Shown piece by piece: positions 33,883 through 43,603 of a stretch of DNA of 64,000 bases; position 1 is the first letter of the stretch, and each line of letters begins with the position of its first letter. This DNA comes from Sphingobium baderi (GTDB lineage Bacteria; Pseudomonadota; Alphaproteobacteria; Sphingomonadales; Sphingomonadaceae), in NCBI RefSeq assembly GCF_001456115.1, contig NZ_CP013264.1, positions 1,224,001 through 1,288,000 on the forward strand, given 5' to 3'. A program made the position numbers and the translations under genes. The notes beneath the pieces were generated by a model, which searched no databases, had not been told where the DNA came from, and worked only from the letters and a program-made list of their open reading frames with translations.

Positions 33883-36690
33883 ATGTTCAGGTCTGTTCTG
33901 GGGGTTTCCGTGCGGCGTTCCATGTCCTTTGCCATTTTCACCTTATTGTCCGGCGCGGCGCCCGGCGCGCTGATGGCGCAGGAGGCCGAGCGCCGCCCGC
34001 CCGTGGAGATGGACGAAGGGGAGGAAATCGTCGTCACCGGCCAGCCGGAACGTGGGGCGGTGTTCGGAGATGTCCAGCCCGAACAGCAGTTCCGCGCCGC
34101 CGACATCCGCGCGCTGGGCGTCGCGTCGATTTCCGAAATGGTGTCTGAACTGTCGGCCGAAACCAACGGCACGCCCATCATCCTCCTCAACGGCAAGCGC
34201 ATCTCCAGCTTTTCGGAGATTCAGGATCTCCCTTCCGAAGCGGTGGCGCGGGTCGACGTGCTGCCCGAACAGGTTGCGCTGTCCTATGGCTATGCGCCGA
34301 CGCAGAAGGTCATGAACATTGTGCTGCGCCAGCGTTTTCGCGCGGAATCCGCCGATGTGCGCGGGGGCGTGACGACAGATGGCGGGCGTGAGAATGGATC
34401 GGCCGAAGCAGGCATCATGCGTATCCGGGGCGACAACCGCTTCACGTTGAACCTCAAATATAGCCGCGCCGCGCAACTGCTGGAAAGCCAGCGGGATATC
34501 ATTCCGACCGCGCCGTCCCGGCCCTATTCGCTGGGCGGCAATATCACCGCCCCGACGCAGGACGGGGAAATCGATCCGGCGCTTTCTGCCCTTGCCGGGC
34601 AGACCGTGACGGTGGCTGCCGTGCCGAAAAGTGCGGCTGCCTCCGTGCCTGCGCTTAGCGATTTCGTGGCGGGCGCGGGACAGCAGAGCGTCAGCGACCT
34701 TGGCCGCTATCGCACGCTCAGCCCCGCCACAGAGAATTTTGCCGCCAACGCCACGCTGGCTCGCGCGCTGGGCGGGGTGTCGGCCACCATCAACGGGCGG
34801 CTGGAGCTTTCGGACAACGATTCGTTTCAGGGGCTGTCGGCGGCGGCGCTGACATTGCCTGCAGGCAATCCCTTCTCGCCCTTCGCGGGCGATGCGCGGC
34901 TTTACCGCTATCTCGCGCAGACGGGTGCGCTGGGGCAGGGGATAAGGGGCACCACGGGCCATATCGGGATCACGCTGAACGGCGCGCTGGGGGGCGGATG
35001 GCAATGGTCCTTTACCGGCAATGGCGACATTTCCGACACCCGCACGCGGACGGATCGCGGCATTTCCACCGGCGCGATACAGGCGGCGCTGGAAGCGGGC
35101 GACGCGTCGGTGAACCCCTATGGCGACATGTCCGGCAATCTGCTGGCCACACGCCTCACCGACCGTGCGCGGGCGAAATCGCAGGCGATTTCGGGCGATC
35201 TGCTGCTGAGCGGCCCGCTATTCGACCTGCCTGCGGGGGAGGTCACGACATCGCTCAGTCTGGGCGGGTCGGCCAATGGCTTTGAAAGCTGGTCGATCCG
35301 GTCGGGGGTCGAGCGCAATGCGGATTATAGCCGGGAAATCGCGAGCGGGCAGATCAGCCTGGACGTGCCGCTCACCAGCCGGTCGCGGGACGTGCTGGGG
35401 ATGCTGGGCGACATCGGCGTCAACATAAACGCCGCCGCGCAGCGCCTGTCGGATTTCGGCACGCTTTCGACGCTGGGCTACGGTCTGCGCTGGAAGCCAG
35501 TGAAGGCGGTTCAGGTCCTGATGTCCGCCAATCAGGACCGGGCCGCGCCAACCGGATCGCAGATCACTGATCCGTTGATCTCCACGCCCAATATGCCTGT
35601 CTTCGATTATGCCACCGGGCAGACGGTGTTCGTGACGACGTTGTCGGGTGGCAATGCCGGGCTGAAGGAAAGCGTGCGCGACCAGTTCCGCCTGAGCGCA
35701 ACGGTGAAGCCCTTCGACAAGCCCAATCTGACGCTGACGGCGACCTACCTCAACAGCCGCACCCGTAATCCCATCGCGGCCTTCCCCACGCCCACACCCG
35801 CCATAGAGGCGGCCTTTCAGGATCGTTTCCTGCGCGATGCGGACGGCGCGCTGACGCAGATCGACGCGAGGCCGATCAATTTCCTGCGGTCGCAAAGCGA
35901 GGAACTGCACTGGGGCTTCAACCTGTCGATCCCGCTCAAATCGCATGTGCAGAAGCTGATGGAAGCTTGGCGCGCGGCGGGTGGAAAGCCCGAAAACCGG
36001 CCGGTCGAGCTGCAATCGCTGTTCGGCAATCGCCGTCCCGCTGGTGGAGGCGACGGCGAGGGAGGCGGCGACGGCCAACCCAGACGCGATGCTGGTCCGG
36101 GCGGACCGGGTGAGACTGGCGGCAGCAACGCGGGACCGAGCGGAAGGCCGGGCACCGGCTTCGGCGGGCGGGGTGGTTTTGGCGGGCGGCGTGGCGGCGG
36201 CGGTGGCGGACGCCTCAGCTTCAGCCTGTATCACACATGGCATTTGACCGAGAGCATCCTGATCGCGCCGGGCGTGCCGGAACTCAACCTGCTGAGCGGC
36301 GACGCGACCGGTTCATCGGGCGGGCAACCACGCCATGAGGTCGAAGCGCGGCTGGGCTATTCCAACAACGGCATCGGCGGGCGGCTGAGCGTCAACTGGG
36401 AAAGCGGGACGCATGTCGACGGCGCGCTGGGCGGCACGTCGCGCCTGAACTTCGGCAGCCTCGCCACCGCCAATCTGCGCCTCTTCGCCAATCTGGGGCA
36501 GATGCCCGGACTGGTGCGCGACCATCCTTTCCTGCGAGGCGCGCGGGTTTCCATCGGCATCGACAATATCTTCAATGCGCGGCGGGATGTGACGGACGCG
36601 ACCGGGGCGACGCCGCTGCGTTATCAGCCGGACTATCTGGACCCGCTGGGCCGCACGGTGACGATCAGTTTCCGCAAGCTGTTCTTCTGA
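33883..36690 (+). CDS. TonB-dependent receptor with glycine-rich insertion
   Basis: This is an outer membrane protein of about 935 residues. After a signal peptide (FAIFTLLSGAAPGALMAQ) comes a TonB-box-like EEIVVTG segment, then a plug domain (IILLNGKRI, VLPEQVALSYG) and a beta-barrel ending in the terminal aromatic residue (TISFRKLFF). Residues about 720-778 form a Gly/Arg-rich stretch (GFGGRGGFGGRRGGGGGG) between barrel strands. The frame opens at 33859 inside the IS end, but ATG 33883, or GTG 33913 with GGGGG before it, is more likely. The substrate is unknown. The native promoter is probably cut off by the IS. Confidence 0.87.
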   Translation: MFRSVLGVSVRRSMSFAIFTLLSGAAPGALMAQEAERRPPVEMDEGEEIVVTGQPERGAVFGDVQPEQQFRAADIRALGVASISEMVSELSAETNGTPIILLNGKRISSFSEIQDLPSEAVARVDVLPEQVALSYGYAPTQKVMNIVLRQRFRAESADVRGGVTTDGGRENGSAEAGIMRIRGDNRFTLNLKYSRAAQLLESQRDIIPTAPSRPYSLGGNITAPTQDGEIDPALSALAGQTVTVAAVPKSAAASVPALSDFVAGAGQQSVSDLGRYRTLSPATENFAANATLARALGGVSATINGRLELSDNDSFQGLSAAALTLPAGNPFSPFAGDARLYRYLAQTGALGQGIRGTTGHIGITLNGALGGGWQWSFTGNGDISDTRTRTDRGISTGAIQAALEAGDASVNPYGDMSGNLLATRLTDRARAKSQAISGDLLLSGPLFDLPAGEVTTSLSLGGSANGFESWSIRSGVERNADYSREIASGQISLDVPLTSRSRDVLGMLGDIGVNINAAAQRLSDFGTLSTLGYGLRWKPVKAVQVLMSANQDRAAPTGSQITDPLISTPNMPVFDYATGQTVFVTTLSGGNAGLKESVRDQFRLSATVKPFDKPNLTLTATYLNSRTRNPIAAFPTPTPAIEAAFQDRFLRDADGALTQIDARPINFLRSQSEELHWGFNLSIPLKSHVQKLMEAWRAAGGKPENRPVELQSLFGNRRPAGGGDGEGGGDGQPRRDAGPGGPGETGGSNAGPSGRPGTGFGGRGGFGGRRGGGGGGRLSFSLYHTWHLTESILIAPGVPELNLLSGDATGSSGGQPRHEVEARLGYSNNGIGGRLSVNWESGTHVDGALGGTSRLNFGSLATANLRLFANLGQMPGLVRDHPFLRGARVSIGIDNIFNARRDVTDATGATPLRYQPDYLDPLGRTVTISFRKLFF

Positions 36691-36755
36691 CCGGCCATGC
36701 TGCCGCGTGATCTTGCAAAGCGGCGGTTATTAGGTGGATTTTGGACATATTCCAT

Positions 36756-36810
36756 CCGTTCGTCCTGAGTAGCCACTTCGGCTTCGCTCACCCCTACTCC
36801 GGGCGAACGG
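36756..36810. repeat. Imperfect inverted repeat between convergent genes
   Basis: The arms CCGTTCGTCC (36756-36765) and GGGCGAACGG (36801-36810) pair with one mismatch around a 35-bp loop. The motif CCGTTCGTCCTGAGTAG is, from memory, a frequent sphingomonad intergenic repeat. It lies in the 162-bp gap between the receptor gene and the GGDEF-EAL gene, which converge, and may act as a terminator. Confidence 0.55.
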
Positions 36811-36852
36811 GTGTTGGGAGGAATGGCCGAGAACGGAGACAATCCCGAGAGG

Positions 36853-39456
36853 TCAGGATGCGAGTAGGCGGCGAGTGGTGGTTTTCAGGCGGCTGAGATC
36901 GACCGCCTCCCGGAATTCCACGCCCATGCGGTCATCCTTCGACCAGTGTGCGACGGCGTCGGCGAAATAATTGTCCGCCAGCTCGATGATGAAGGTCGTC
37001 CCTTCCGGCACGTTCCACAGTCCTTCGACCAGCGCGCCGGTGGCGGAAATGTTGCGGATGCGCGCGGAATATATGTCTCCGTCATTATGCACGGCCACGG
37101 TCCGCAGCATGGATTTGCGTTCGGGCCGACTGGATTTGAAACCTTCGACCTTGGCAGCAGTGCCCGCGCTCAACTGACGTTCGAGCACCTCAGCGGCGCC
37201 CATCGGCCGTCCGTAGACATAGCCCTGCACATGACTGCACCCCAGTTGGCGGATCAGGTCCAGCTCGTCATGGGTTTCCGCGCCCTCCGCCGTCGTGTCC
37301 ATGCCCAGTGCTTCGGCCAGGCTTACGATGGCCTTGATGATTGCGCTGTTGCGATTGCCCTTGATCGCCGCGCCGCGCACGAAGCTCTGGTCGATCTTGA
37401 TCTTGTCGAACGGCGCTTTCTTCAAGTAGCCGAGCGAGGAATAACCTGTCCCGAAATCGTCCAGCGCCAGACGTACGCCCAGGGCCTTCAGTCGCGCGAA
37501 CATCGAATCGGTGTCCGCATTGTCGTTCAGGAACACGCTCTCGGTGATTTCCAGCTCCAGGCGTTCGGGCGACAATTGCGTCGACGCCAGCGCGTTCATG
37601 ATTGTGGAGGGAAAGCTGGGATTGGCGAACTGGATTGGGGAGACGTTGACCGCCACGCGCGTGCTTCCCACCCATTGCGCCGCGTCCTTGCAGGCTGTGC
37701 GGATCACCCAGTCCCCGATCTGCGCGATCAGGCCTGTATCCTCCGCGATGGGAATGAAGATATCGGGGCCAATCAGCCCCCGCCGGGGATGCTGCCAGCG
37801 AAGCAGCGCTTCATAGCCAGTGATCTGTTCGGTGACGGACGATACGACCGGCTGATAGACCAGATGCAGCGCGTCGGTCGCCAGCGCGTCGCGCAAATCC
37901 TCCTCCAGTCGGCGGCGATCTTCCGCATCGGCGTGCATGTCGGATGAATAGAAGCGATAGACGCCTCGGCCGTTGCCCTTTGCCGCATAAAGCGCCAGAT
38001 CGGCGTTGCGGATCAGAGCGTCGGTGGTCACGCCGTCGTGCGGGCAGTGGGAAATGCCGATCGAAACGCCGATGACGACGGACGTATCCTCGATCTTGTA
38101 GGGCTGAGATATGGTGCTGATGATAGCCTGGGCGAGATGGCCCAGCACCGCTGGGTCCTGACGCCCGACCAGAAGGATCTTGAACTCGTCGCCGCCTTGG
38201 CGGCCGACCAGCCCCTGATTGCCGACCACTCGGAGCAGTCGCTCGCTGACCTGTCGCAACAGCGCGTCTCCGGCCGGATGTCCCAGCGTGTCATTGACGC
38301 TCTTGAAACGGTCCAGGTCCAGCATCATCAGGGTGCATTCGCCCATCTGGCCATTGATGCTCTTGATGGAGTGCTCCAGCGCCTGCATTATCTGGACCCG
38401 ATTGGCGAGGCCTGTGAGAGAATCGAACTGGGCCAGTCGCGCCACTTCGGCTTGACTGCGCTTTATTTCGGTAAGATCGGTGCCGCTGCCGCGAAAGCCC
38501 TGGAACTGACCATATTCATTGAATACCGGTTGGCCGGAAATCGACCACCAGCGCTCCTCGTTCATCATCGCGGCCTGAACGGCGACCTCGGTAAAACCCG
38601 AACGCGCCGACAGATGGAATCCCAATGTACGTTCACCGTCGCCATGAGGGCGGTTGCCGGGGCCGACAAGATCGGTGAAAGGTTGTCCGATGAGTTGTTC
38701 GACGGGCCTGCCCAACGTCGTGGCCAGCGTTTTGGAAAGATAGACTAGCAATCCCTGCCGGTCCGTTTCCCAGAACCAGCCCCGACCGGAGCGTTCATAT
38801 TCATGAAGCAGTCGGTCGGAACGCTGGGCCCGCAATTCCTGCCGGTAGCGTAGCATGGCCTGATCGCGGTCCACCCTGGCCTGCCGCACCGTGGCGATCA
38901 GCATGACCGACACGCAGCTCACCGCCAGCCCGGCCTGCATCCAGCCGCCTTGCTGCATGACCGACACCAGCAGGACGCCCAGGAAATAGGACAGGCCCAG
39001 CAGCCTACGGTCGCCGAAGATGCACACCGCCAGCAGCGCGACGGCAAATTCGGGCACGATGAAATGCAGGGACGGGGCGGTGACATTGCACCAGAGGCTG
39101 AATGTAAGTCCCGAAAGGAAAGCCATGGGCAGCATAAGCCACATCTGTACATGTGGCATGAGCGCGCGGAATCGGCTCTGGCGCGGCGCGATCATCAGCG
39201 CGCCGTCCGCCAACAGCATCGCCGCCAGCAGGATCGATTGCCATGGGCTGGCTATATGATGGAAAGGCGCGCCGTAGAGGGCGGAAATGCAAATCCTCGC
39301 CAGCAGAACCAGCGGCCAAAGCGCGGCAATGAGAAGGAAGGCCCGTGAAACCCAGGTCGCAGATACATCTCCACCGCTTTCTGCCAGTCCCAGCGACGTC
39401 ATGAGGCCGGGACTGGGCGCTGTGGACTCCGGAAAAGCTGGACGCACGGGGTTCAT
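36853..39456 (-). CDS. Membrane PAS-GGDEF-EAL-PilZ cyclic di-GMP protein
   Basis: This is an 867-residue protein. An N-terminal block of membrane helices (about 30-190) is followed by a PAS domain (about 215-330), GGDEF (intact GGDEF motif near residue 422), EAL (EALLRW near 548, with DDFGTGYS and IKIDQSFV) and a C-terminal PilZ domain (about 770-865; ERKSMLR and NISATGALVEG). Both synthesis and breakdown sites of cyclic di-GMP look intact. The RxxD inhibition site before GGDEF is missing (Gly at both key positions). The PilZ domain may supply product sensing instead. No flagellar or cellulose genes are adjacent. Confidence 0.92.
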   Translation of the reverse strand: MNPVRPAFPESTAPSPGLMTSLGLAESGGDVSATWVSRAFLLIAALWPLVLLARICISALYGAPFHHIASPWQSILLAAMLLADGALMIAPRQSRFRALMPHVQMWLMLPMAFLSGLTFSLWCNVTAPSLHFIVPEFAVALLAVCIFGDRRLLGLSYFLGVLLVSVMQQGGWMQAGLAVSCVSVMLIATVRQARVDRDQAMLRYRQELRAQRSDRLLHEYERSGRGWFWETDRQGLLVYLSKTLATTLGRPVEQLIGQPFTDLVGPGNRPHGDGERTLGFHLSARSGFTEVAVQAAMMNEERWWSISGQPVFNEYGQFQGFRGSGTDLTEIKRSQAEVARLAQFDSLTGLANRVQIMQALEHSIKSINGQMGECTLMMLDLDRFKSVNDTLGHPAGDALLRQVSERLLRVVGNQGLVGRQGGDEFKILLVGRQDPAVLGHLAQAIISTISQPYKIEDTSVVIGVSIGISHCPHDGVTTDALIRNADLALYAAKGNGRGVYRFYSSDMHADAEDRRRLEEDLRDALATDALHLVYQPVVSSVTEQITGYEALLRWQHPRRGLIGPDIFIPIAEDTGLIAQIGDWVIRTACKDAAQWVGSTRVAVNVSPIQFANPSFPSTIMNALASTQLSPERLELEITESVFLNDNADTDSMFARLKALGVRLALDDFGTGYSSLGYLKKAPFDKIKIDQSFVRGAAIKGNRNSAIIKAIVSLAEALGMDTTAEGAETHDELDLIRQLGCSHVQGYVYGRPMGAAEVLERQLSAGTAAKVEGFKSSRPERKSMLRTVAVHNDGDIYSARIRNISATGALVEGLWNVPEGTTFIIELADNYFADAVAHWSKDDRMGVEFREAVDLSRLKTTTRRLLAS

Positions 39457-39548
39457 GCCCTGTGCCTAACCCAAACTTCTTGAAAGAAGCTTACCTAGAA
39501 GGCTCAAAAACGACGGAATTTAATCACTTCATTCGCGAAGATCGGCAA

Positions 39549-40661
39549 TCACACTCGCATCGGCATCAGCACATAGAGCGCCGGGCTGCGATCATTCTCG
39601 CGAATCAGCGTGGGCGCCGCCGCATCAGCCAGATGCAGTTCGACGAGGTCGCTGTCGATCTGCCCCAATATGTCGAGCAGATAGCGGGCGTTGAAGCCGA
39701 TTTCGAAGCCTTCGCCCTGGAACGCGCCGGAGACTTCTTCCGCAGCCGTGCCGTTTTCGGGGCTGGTGACGGATAGTGTGATCTTGTCGCGATCGAGTGC
39801 CATCTTGACCGCGCGGGTCTTTTCCGTGGCGATGGTGGCGACACGGTCCACGCCTTCCTCGAAGCTGCGCGGGTCGATCTTGAGCAACTTGTCGTTCCCC
39901 GTCGGAATGACGCGGCTGTAATCGGGGAAAGTGCCGTCGATCAACTTGCTGGTCAGGATCGCGCTGCCAAGGCCGAAACGGATCTTGCTGGCGGACAGCG
40001 AAACTGCGACCGATCCTTCGACCTCGTCCAGCAGCTTGCGAAGCTCGCCAATGCATTTGCGCGGGATGATGATGCCCGGCATCCCATCCGCGCCATCGGG
40101 CCGGGGAACCGTCACGCGGGCGAGGCGGTGGCCATCGGTCGCCGCGGCCTTGAGCACCGGCTGGCCTTCATCCGACACATGGAAATAGATGCCGTTGAGA
40201 TAATAGCGCGTCTCTTCGGTCGAAATCGCGAAGCGCGTCTTGTCGATGATCTGCTTCAGCGTTTCGGCGGGCAGTTCGAAGCTGGTCGGCAGGTCGCCTT
40301 CCGCGATCACCGGGAAGTCGTCGCGCGGCAGGGTCGACAGGTTGAAGCGCGCACGGCCCGCCTGGATCAGCATCTTGCCCTCGGCCGCGTGGAGCAGCAC
40401 CTGGCTGCCTTCGGGCAGCTTGCGCGCGATGTCGAACAGCGTGTGCGCCGAAATGGTGGTGGCACCGGCCTGTTCGACCTGCGCGGAGATGCTCTCCACG
40501 ATCTGGAGATCGAGGTCGGTCGCCATCAGCTTGATCGCGCCGTCTGCCGATGCTTCGATCAGCACGTTCGACAGGATCGGTATGGTGTTGCGCCGTTCGA
40601 CCACCGACTGGACGTGGCTCAGACTTTTCAGGAGCGTTGCGCGTTCGATGGTGGCCTTCAT
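39549..40661 (-). CDS. dnaN: DNA polymerase III beta sliding clamp DnaN
   Basis: This is a 370-residue clamp with the three typical domains. The N-terminus MKATIERATLLKSLSHVQSVVERRNTIPILSNV and the C-terminal peptide YVLMPMRV are highly conserved. It forms the dimeric ring that tethers DNA polymerase III. dnaA, gyrB and recF are not adjacent; recF is at 49409-50479. This is the dispersed arrangement usual for alphaproteobacteria. The gene lies 92 bases upstream of the GGDEF-EAL gene on the same strand. Confidence 0.97.
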   Translation of the reverse strand: MKATIERATLLKSLSHVQSVVERRNTIPILSNVLIEASADGAIKLMATDLDLQIVESISAQVEQAGATTISAHTLFDIARKLPEGSQVLLHAAEGKMLIQAGRARFNLSTLPRDDFPVIAEGDLPTSFELPAETLKQIIDKTRFAISTEETRYYLNGIYFHVSDEGQPVLKAAATDGHRLARVTVPRPDGADGMPGIIIPRKCIGELRKLLDEVEGSVAVSLSASKIRFGLGSAILTSKLIDGTFPDYSRVIPTGNDKLLKIDPRSFEEGVDRVATIATEKTRAVKMALDRDKITLSVTSPENGTAAEEVSGAFQGEGFEIGFNARYLLDILGQIDSDLVELHLADAAAPTLIRENDRSPALYVLMPMRV

Positions 40662-40815
40662 GTCCCTGTTCTGTCCGTTTCTTTTTCGCCGATGACCCGG
40701 CTTCGGTCGAATCCGGGTGACAATGATGGATGGTCCTTCATAGCCGCTATGACGGCGGCGGCAAGCACTCGCTCATCCTTTCCGTGCAAAGCCAGGGCTT
40801 GCAAAAGGAATCGGC

Positions 40816-41325
40816 TTGGGCTTTGCCGGGGGAATGCGATGCGCCCTTGCCCTGATCCCCATCCTGATGCTGGCTGCCGCGCCAGCGCAGGCGCGCGATT
40901 CGCTGGGGATATTCGAAGGTTGGGGCGCTTTCCGCGATCCGGCGACGCCGCGCTGCTACGCCATCGCGCAGCCCGTTAGCATCCGTTCCAGCGTTGCGCT
41001 CAATGGATTCGCCTCGGTTGCGAGTTGGCCGCGCGAGAAACTGCGGGGGCAGGTTCATTTTCGCCTGAGCCGGATGCGCGGCGACAAGGCGCCCGTGATC
41101 CTGAGCATTGGCGATAGGCGCTTTCCCCTTGTCGCGGGGCAGGTCGATGCCTGGGCCCCCGATGCGCGCGGAGACGCCGCCATTGTCGCGGCGATGCGGT
41201 CGGCCACCAGCATGAGCGTGCAGTCCGCCGACATGCGCGGGCGGGCTTTTGCCGACACCTACGCTTTGCGCGGGGCGGCGACGGCGATCGACGCGGCGGC
41301 GCTGGGATGCGCGAAACTGCGCTAG
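40816..41325 (+). CDS. Secreted IalB-like hypothetical protein
   Basis: This is a protein of up to 169 residues with a signal peptide ([17 protein letters not shown]) and a mature domain containing [13 protein letters not shown] and a C-terminal cysteine (LGCAKLR). The pattern fits the invasion-associated locus B (IalB) family of alphaproteobacteria, for which no enzyme activity is known. TTG 40816 has a good AAGGAA before it. ATG 40834 is the alternative start and is preceded by GGGGGA too closely. It lies 109 bases upstream of rlmN. Confidence 0.6.
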   Translation: MGFAGGMRCALALIPILMLAAAPAQARDSLGIFEGWGAFRDPATPRCYAIAQPVSIRSSVALNGFASVASWPREKLRGQVHFRLSRMRGDKAPVILSIGDRRFPLVAGQVDAWAPDARGDAAIVAAMRSATSMSVQSADMRGRAFADTYALRGAATAIDAAALGCAKLR

Positions 41326-41434
41326 ATCTTTTTGCCGCATTTTTGTGAGCCGTCAGCCGTGCCAGCTGACTTCAAAATGCTCTGGCAAGCCGCACCCTTT
41401 CAAAATCCAGGCAAATCGACTATGTGCGCGCCCT

Positions 41435-42694
41435 ATGCAGACAGCCGCCAACCCGCTCATGCCGATTCCCGGCGCTATCGATCCTGTGCCCGTGCCGCGC
41501 GCCGTAACACCGCGCGAGGATGGCCGCGTCGACCTGCTAGGCCTGGCGCGCGATCGGATCCGTGCTGTTCTGGAAAGCGCGGGGCTGGAGCCCAAGCAGG
41601 CGAAGCTGCGCGCCAAGCAGCTTTTCCACTGGCTCTACCATCGCGGCGAGACCGATTTCGAGAAGATGACCGACCTCGCCAAGCCGATGCGCGGCTGGAT
41701 GGCGGCGCGCTTCATCGTCGGCCGTCCGCAGGTGGTGGAGGCGCAGGTGTCGAGCGACGGCACGCGGAAATGGTTGCTGCGCTCCGACGACGGGCAGGAT
41801 TATGAAATGGTGTTCATCCCCGATGCGGATCGGGGGACGCTCTGCGTGTCGAGCCAGGTCGGCTGCACGCTCAACTGCCGCTTCTGTCATACCGGCACGA
41901 TGCGCCTTGTCCGCAATCTGACGCCGGGCGAGATCGTGGGGCAAGTGATGCTGGCGCGCGACGCGCTGGGCGAATGGCCCAAGGGGAGTATGTCCTCGAC
42001 CATCGAGGATGAGGATGATGACGCTCCGCAATATGCGCCCGACGGCCGGATGCTGACCAACATCGTTATGATGGGCATGGGCGAGCCGCTCTATAATTTC
42101 GACCATGTGCGCGACGCGCTGAAGGTCGTGATGGACGGCGACGGGCTGGCTTTGTCGAAGCGGCGCATCACTCTCTCCACGTCTGGTGTAGTGCCGATGA
42201 TGGCGCGGGCAGGTGAGGAGATCGGCGTCAATCTTGCCGTGTCGCTCCATGCCGTGACCAAGGACGTGCGCGACGAACTGGTGCCGCTCAACCGGAAATA
42301 TGGGATCGAGGAGCTGTTGCAGGCCTGCGCCGACTATCCCGGCGCGAACAATGCGCGGCGCATCACCTTCGAATATGTGATGATAAAGGACAAGAATGAC
42401 AGCGACGCCGACGCGCATGAGCTTGTCCGCCTGCTCCGCCAGTTCAAATTGCCTGCGAAGGTGAACCTGATCCCCTTCAATCCATGGCCGGGCACCGACT
42501 ATGAATGTTCGACGCCGGAGCGGATCAGGCGCTTTTCCGACATAGTGTTCGAAGGCGGTATTTCCGCTCCGGTCCGCACGCCGCGCGGGCGGGACATCAT
42601 GGCGGCGTGTGGGCAGCTCAAATCCGCGAGCGAGAAGAAGAGCCGCGCCGAACTCAACCGGCTGGCCGAGGAGAAACAGGCGGCGCTGGGCTGA
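41435..42694 (+). CDS. rlmN: 23S rRNA (adenine-C2) methyltransferase RlmN
   Basis: This is a 419-residue radical SAM enzyme that methylates A2503 of 23S rRNA and A37 of some tRNAs. The iron-sulfur motif CTLNCRFC has cysteines at 144, 148 and 151. The catalytic C-terminal cysteine is in MAACGQL, and the GEPLYNF segment binds SAM. The frame is open from 41249, but the extension before ATG 41435 has no family character. Some C-terminal residues after AACGQL are charged, as usual. A bidirectional hairpin follows the gene. Confidence 0.96.
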   Translation: MQTAANPLMPIPGAIDPVPVPRAVTPREDGRVDLLGLARDRIRAVLESAGLEPKQAKLRAKQLFHWLYHRGETDFEKMTDLAKPMRGWMAARFIVGRPQVVEAQVSSDGTRKWLLRSDDGQDYEMVFIPDADRGTLCVSSQVGCTLNCRFCHTGTMRLVRNLTPGEIVGQVMLARDALGEWPKGSMSSTIEDEDDDAPQYAPDGRMLTNIVMMGMGEPLYNFDHVRDALKVVMDGDGLALSKRRITLSTSGVVPMMARAGEEIGVNLAVSLHAVTKDVRDELVPLNRKYGIEELLQACADYPGANNARRITFEYVMIKDKNDSDADAHELVRLLRQFKLPAKVNLIPFNPWPGTDYECSTPERIRRFSDIVFEGGISAPVRTPRGRDIMAACGQLKSASEKKSRAELNRLAEEKQAALG

Positions 42695-42722
42695 TCGTTC
42701 ACCAACCTAATATGGCGCAACG

Positions 42723-42752
42723 AAAAAGGGCGGCCCCATGGGACCGCCCTTT
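42723..42752 (-). terminator. Terminator shared by rlmN and the beta-barrel gene
   Basis: A perfect 9-bp stem AAAGGGCGG/CCGCCCTTT has arms at 42725-42733 and 42744-42752 with a 10-nt loop. On the minus strand it is followed by TTTTT, so it is a good terminator for the beta-barrel gene ending at 42775. On the plus strand it is followed by TTTCC and may also end rlmN. Confidence 0.85.
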
Positions 42753-42774
42753 CCTATTTGCTGTCCAGGAAGGA

Positions 42775-43287
42775 TCAGAAACGGAAGCCGATGCCGACGA
42801 CGCCCGCATCACGGCCACCGAAATTGGCTTCATATTCGGTGCGCTGATACTCAGCCGAAATGTAGATGTTCGGACGGGCTGCAAATTCCAGACCGCCGCC
42901 ATAACGCACACCTTCCACCGCGAAGCCCGCACCACCGACGTCGACGCGGGTGTCTGCGTAGCCGACCTTGGCGAAGGCGAGGATCTGCGGGGTGACAATA
43001 TAACCCAGACGCACCGAAGCAGCGAGGTCGCGGCTGATTTCGACGCCGCCTTCACCGGTGGTGGTGTCGCCGAAGGACACTTCGGGGCCGAAGGTCACGC
43101 GGGGAGCGAGCGCCAGGTCATAGCCGGCGGTCACGCCATAGCTGAAGCCATCTTCACCGTCGAACTTGTCATAGCCCATGGTCACGCCGGCGCGCGGACC
43201 CGTGAAGGACGCGGCTTCCTGAGCGAAAGCAGGCGCGGACACGGCAACAGCGGCAGCAGCAGCGGCTGCGAAAATCACAGTCTTCAT
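42775..43287 (-). CDS. Small outer membrane beta-barrel protein, paralogue 1
   Basis: This is a 170-residue protein with a signal peptide (VIFAAAAAAAVAVSAPAFAQ) and an eight-stranded barrel of the OmpW/OmpA-like porin family. Alternating strands include GPRAGVTMGYDKF, LAASVRLGYIV and IYISAEYQRTEYE, and the C-terminal phenylalanine (GIGFRF) is a BAM signal. Its function is unknown. It shares most of its length with the gene at 43604-44110, so the two are tandem duplicates. Its own terminator is at 42723-42752. Confidence 0.87.
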   Translation of the reverse strand: MKTVIFAAAAAAAVAVSAPAFAQEAASFTGPRAGVTMGYDKFDGEDGFSYGVTAGYDLALAPRVTFGPEVSFGDTTTGEGGVEISRDLAASVRLGYIVTPQILAFAKVGYADTRVDVGGAGFAVEGVRYGGGLEFAARPNIYISAEYQRTEYEANFGGRDAGVVGIGFRF

Positions 43288-43547
43288 AAAACCCTCATAT
43301 TATGGAAGCGGCAACATTGTCGGAATGACAATAGCCGTCATGTATTCATGATCTGGTGTTTCGATTGTTTTCTTTATCACCTTGCAAAAAGACTGCGGTA
43401 AGCAGCCTTCAGCCTTCTCATGAACCGCAATGTTCATCTGCGGTGACGCGCATATGCGTCGCCATGGATCGAGTTGCAACATCGTCATAAACATTATTGA
43501 GGATTGATGTTTTTTCGCAACAGTTTGGGCGGCGCAAGCGTAGATGC

Positions 43548-43582
43548 AAAAAAAAGGGCGGCTCACAAGGGGAGCCGCCCTT
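43548..43582 (-). terminator. Rho-independent terminator of beta-barrel paralogue 2
   Basis: A perfect 11-bp stem (AAGGGCGGCTC, 43554-43564, with GAGCCGCCCTT, 43572-43582) has a 7-nt loop. On the minus strand it is followed by eight T. It closely resembles the terminator of paralogue 1, so the duplication seems to include it. The stretch 43288-43547 upstream of paralogue 1 holds only its promoter region; I see no gene there. Confidence 0.93.
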
Positions 43583-43603
43583 CTCCATGCACTGGTTCCG
43601 TGC

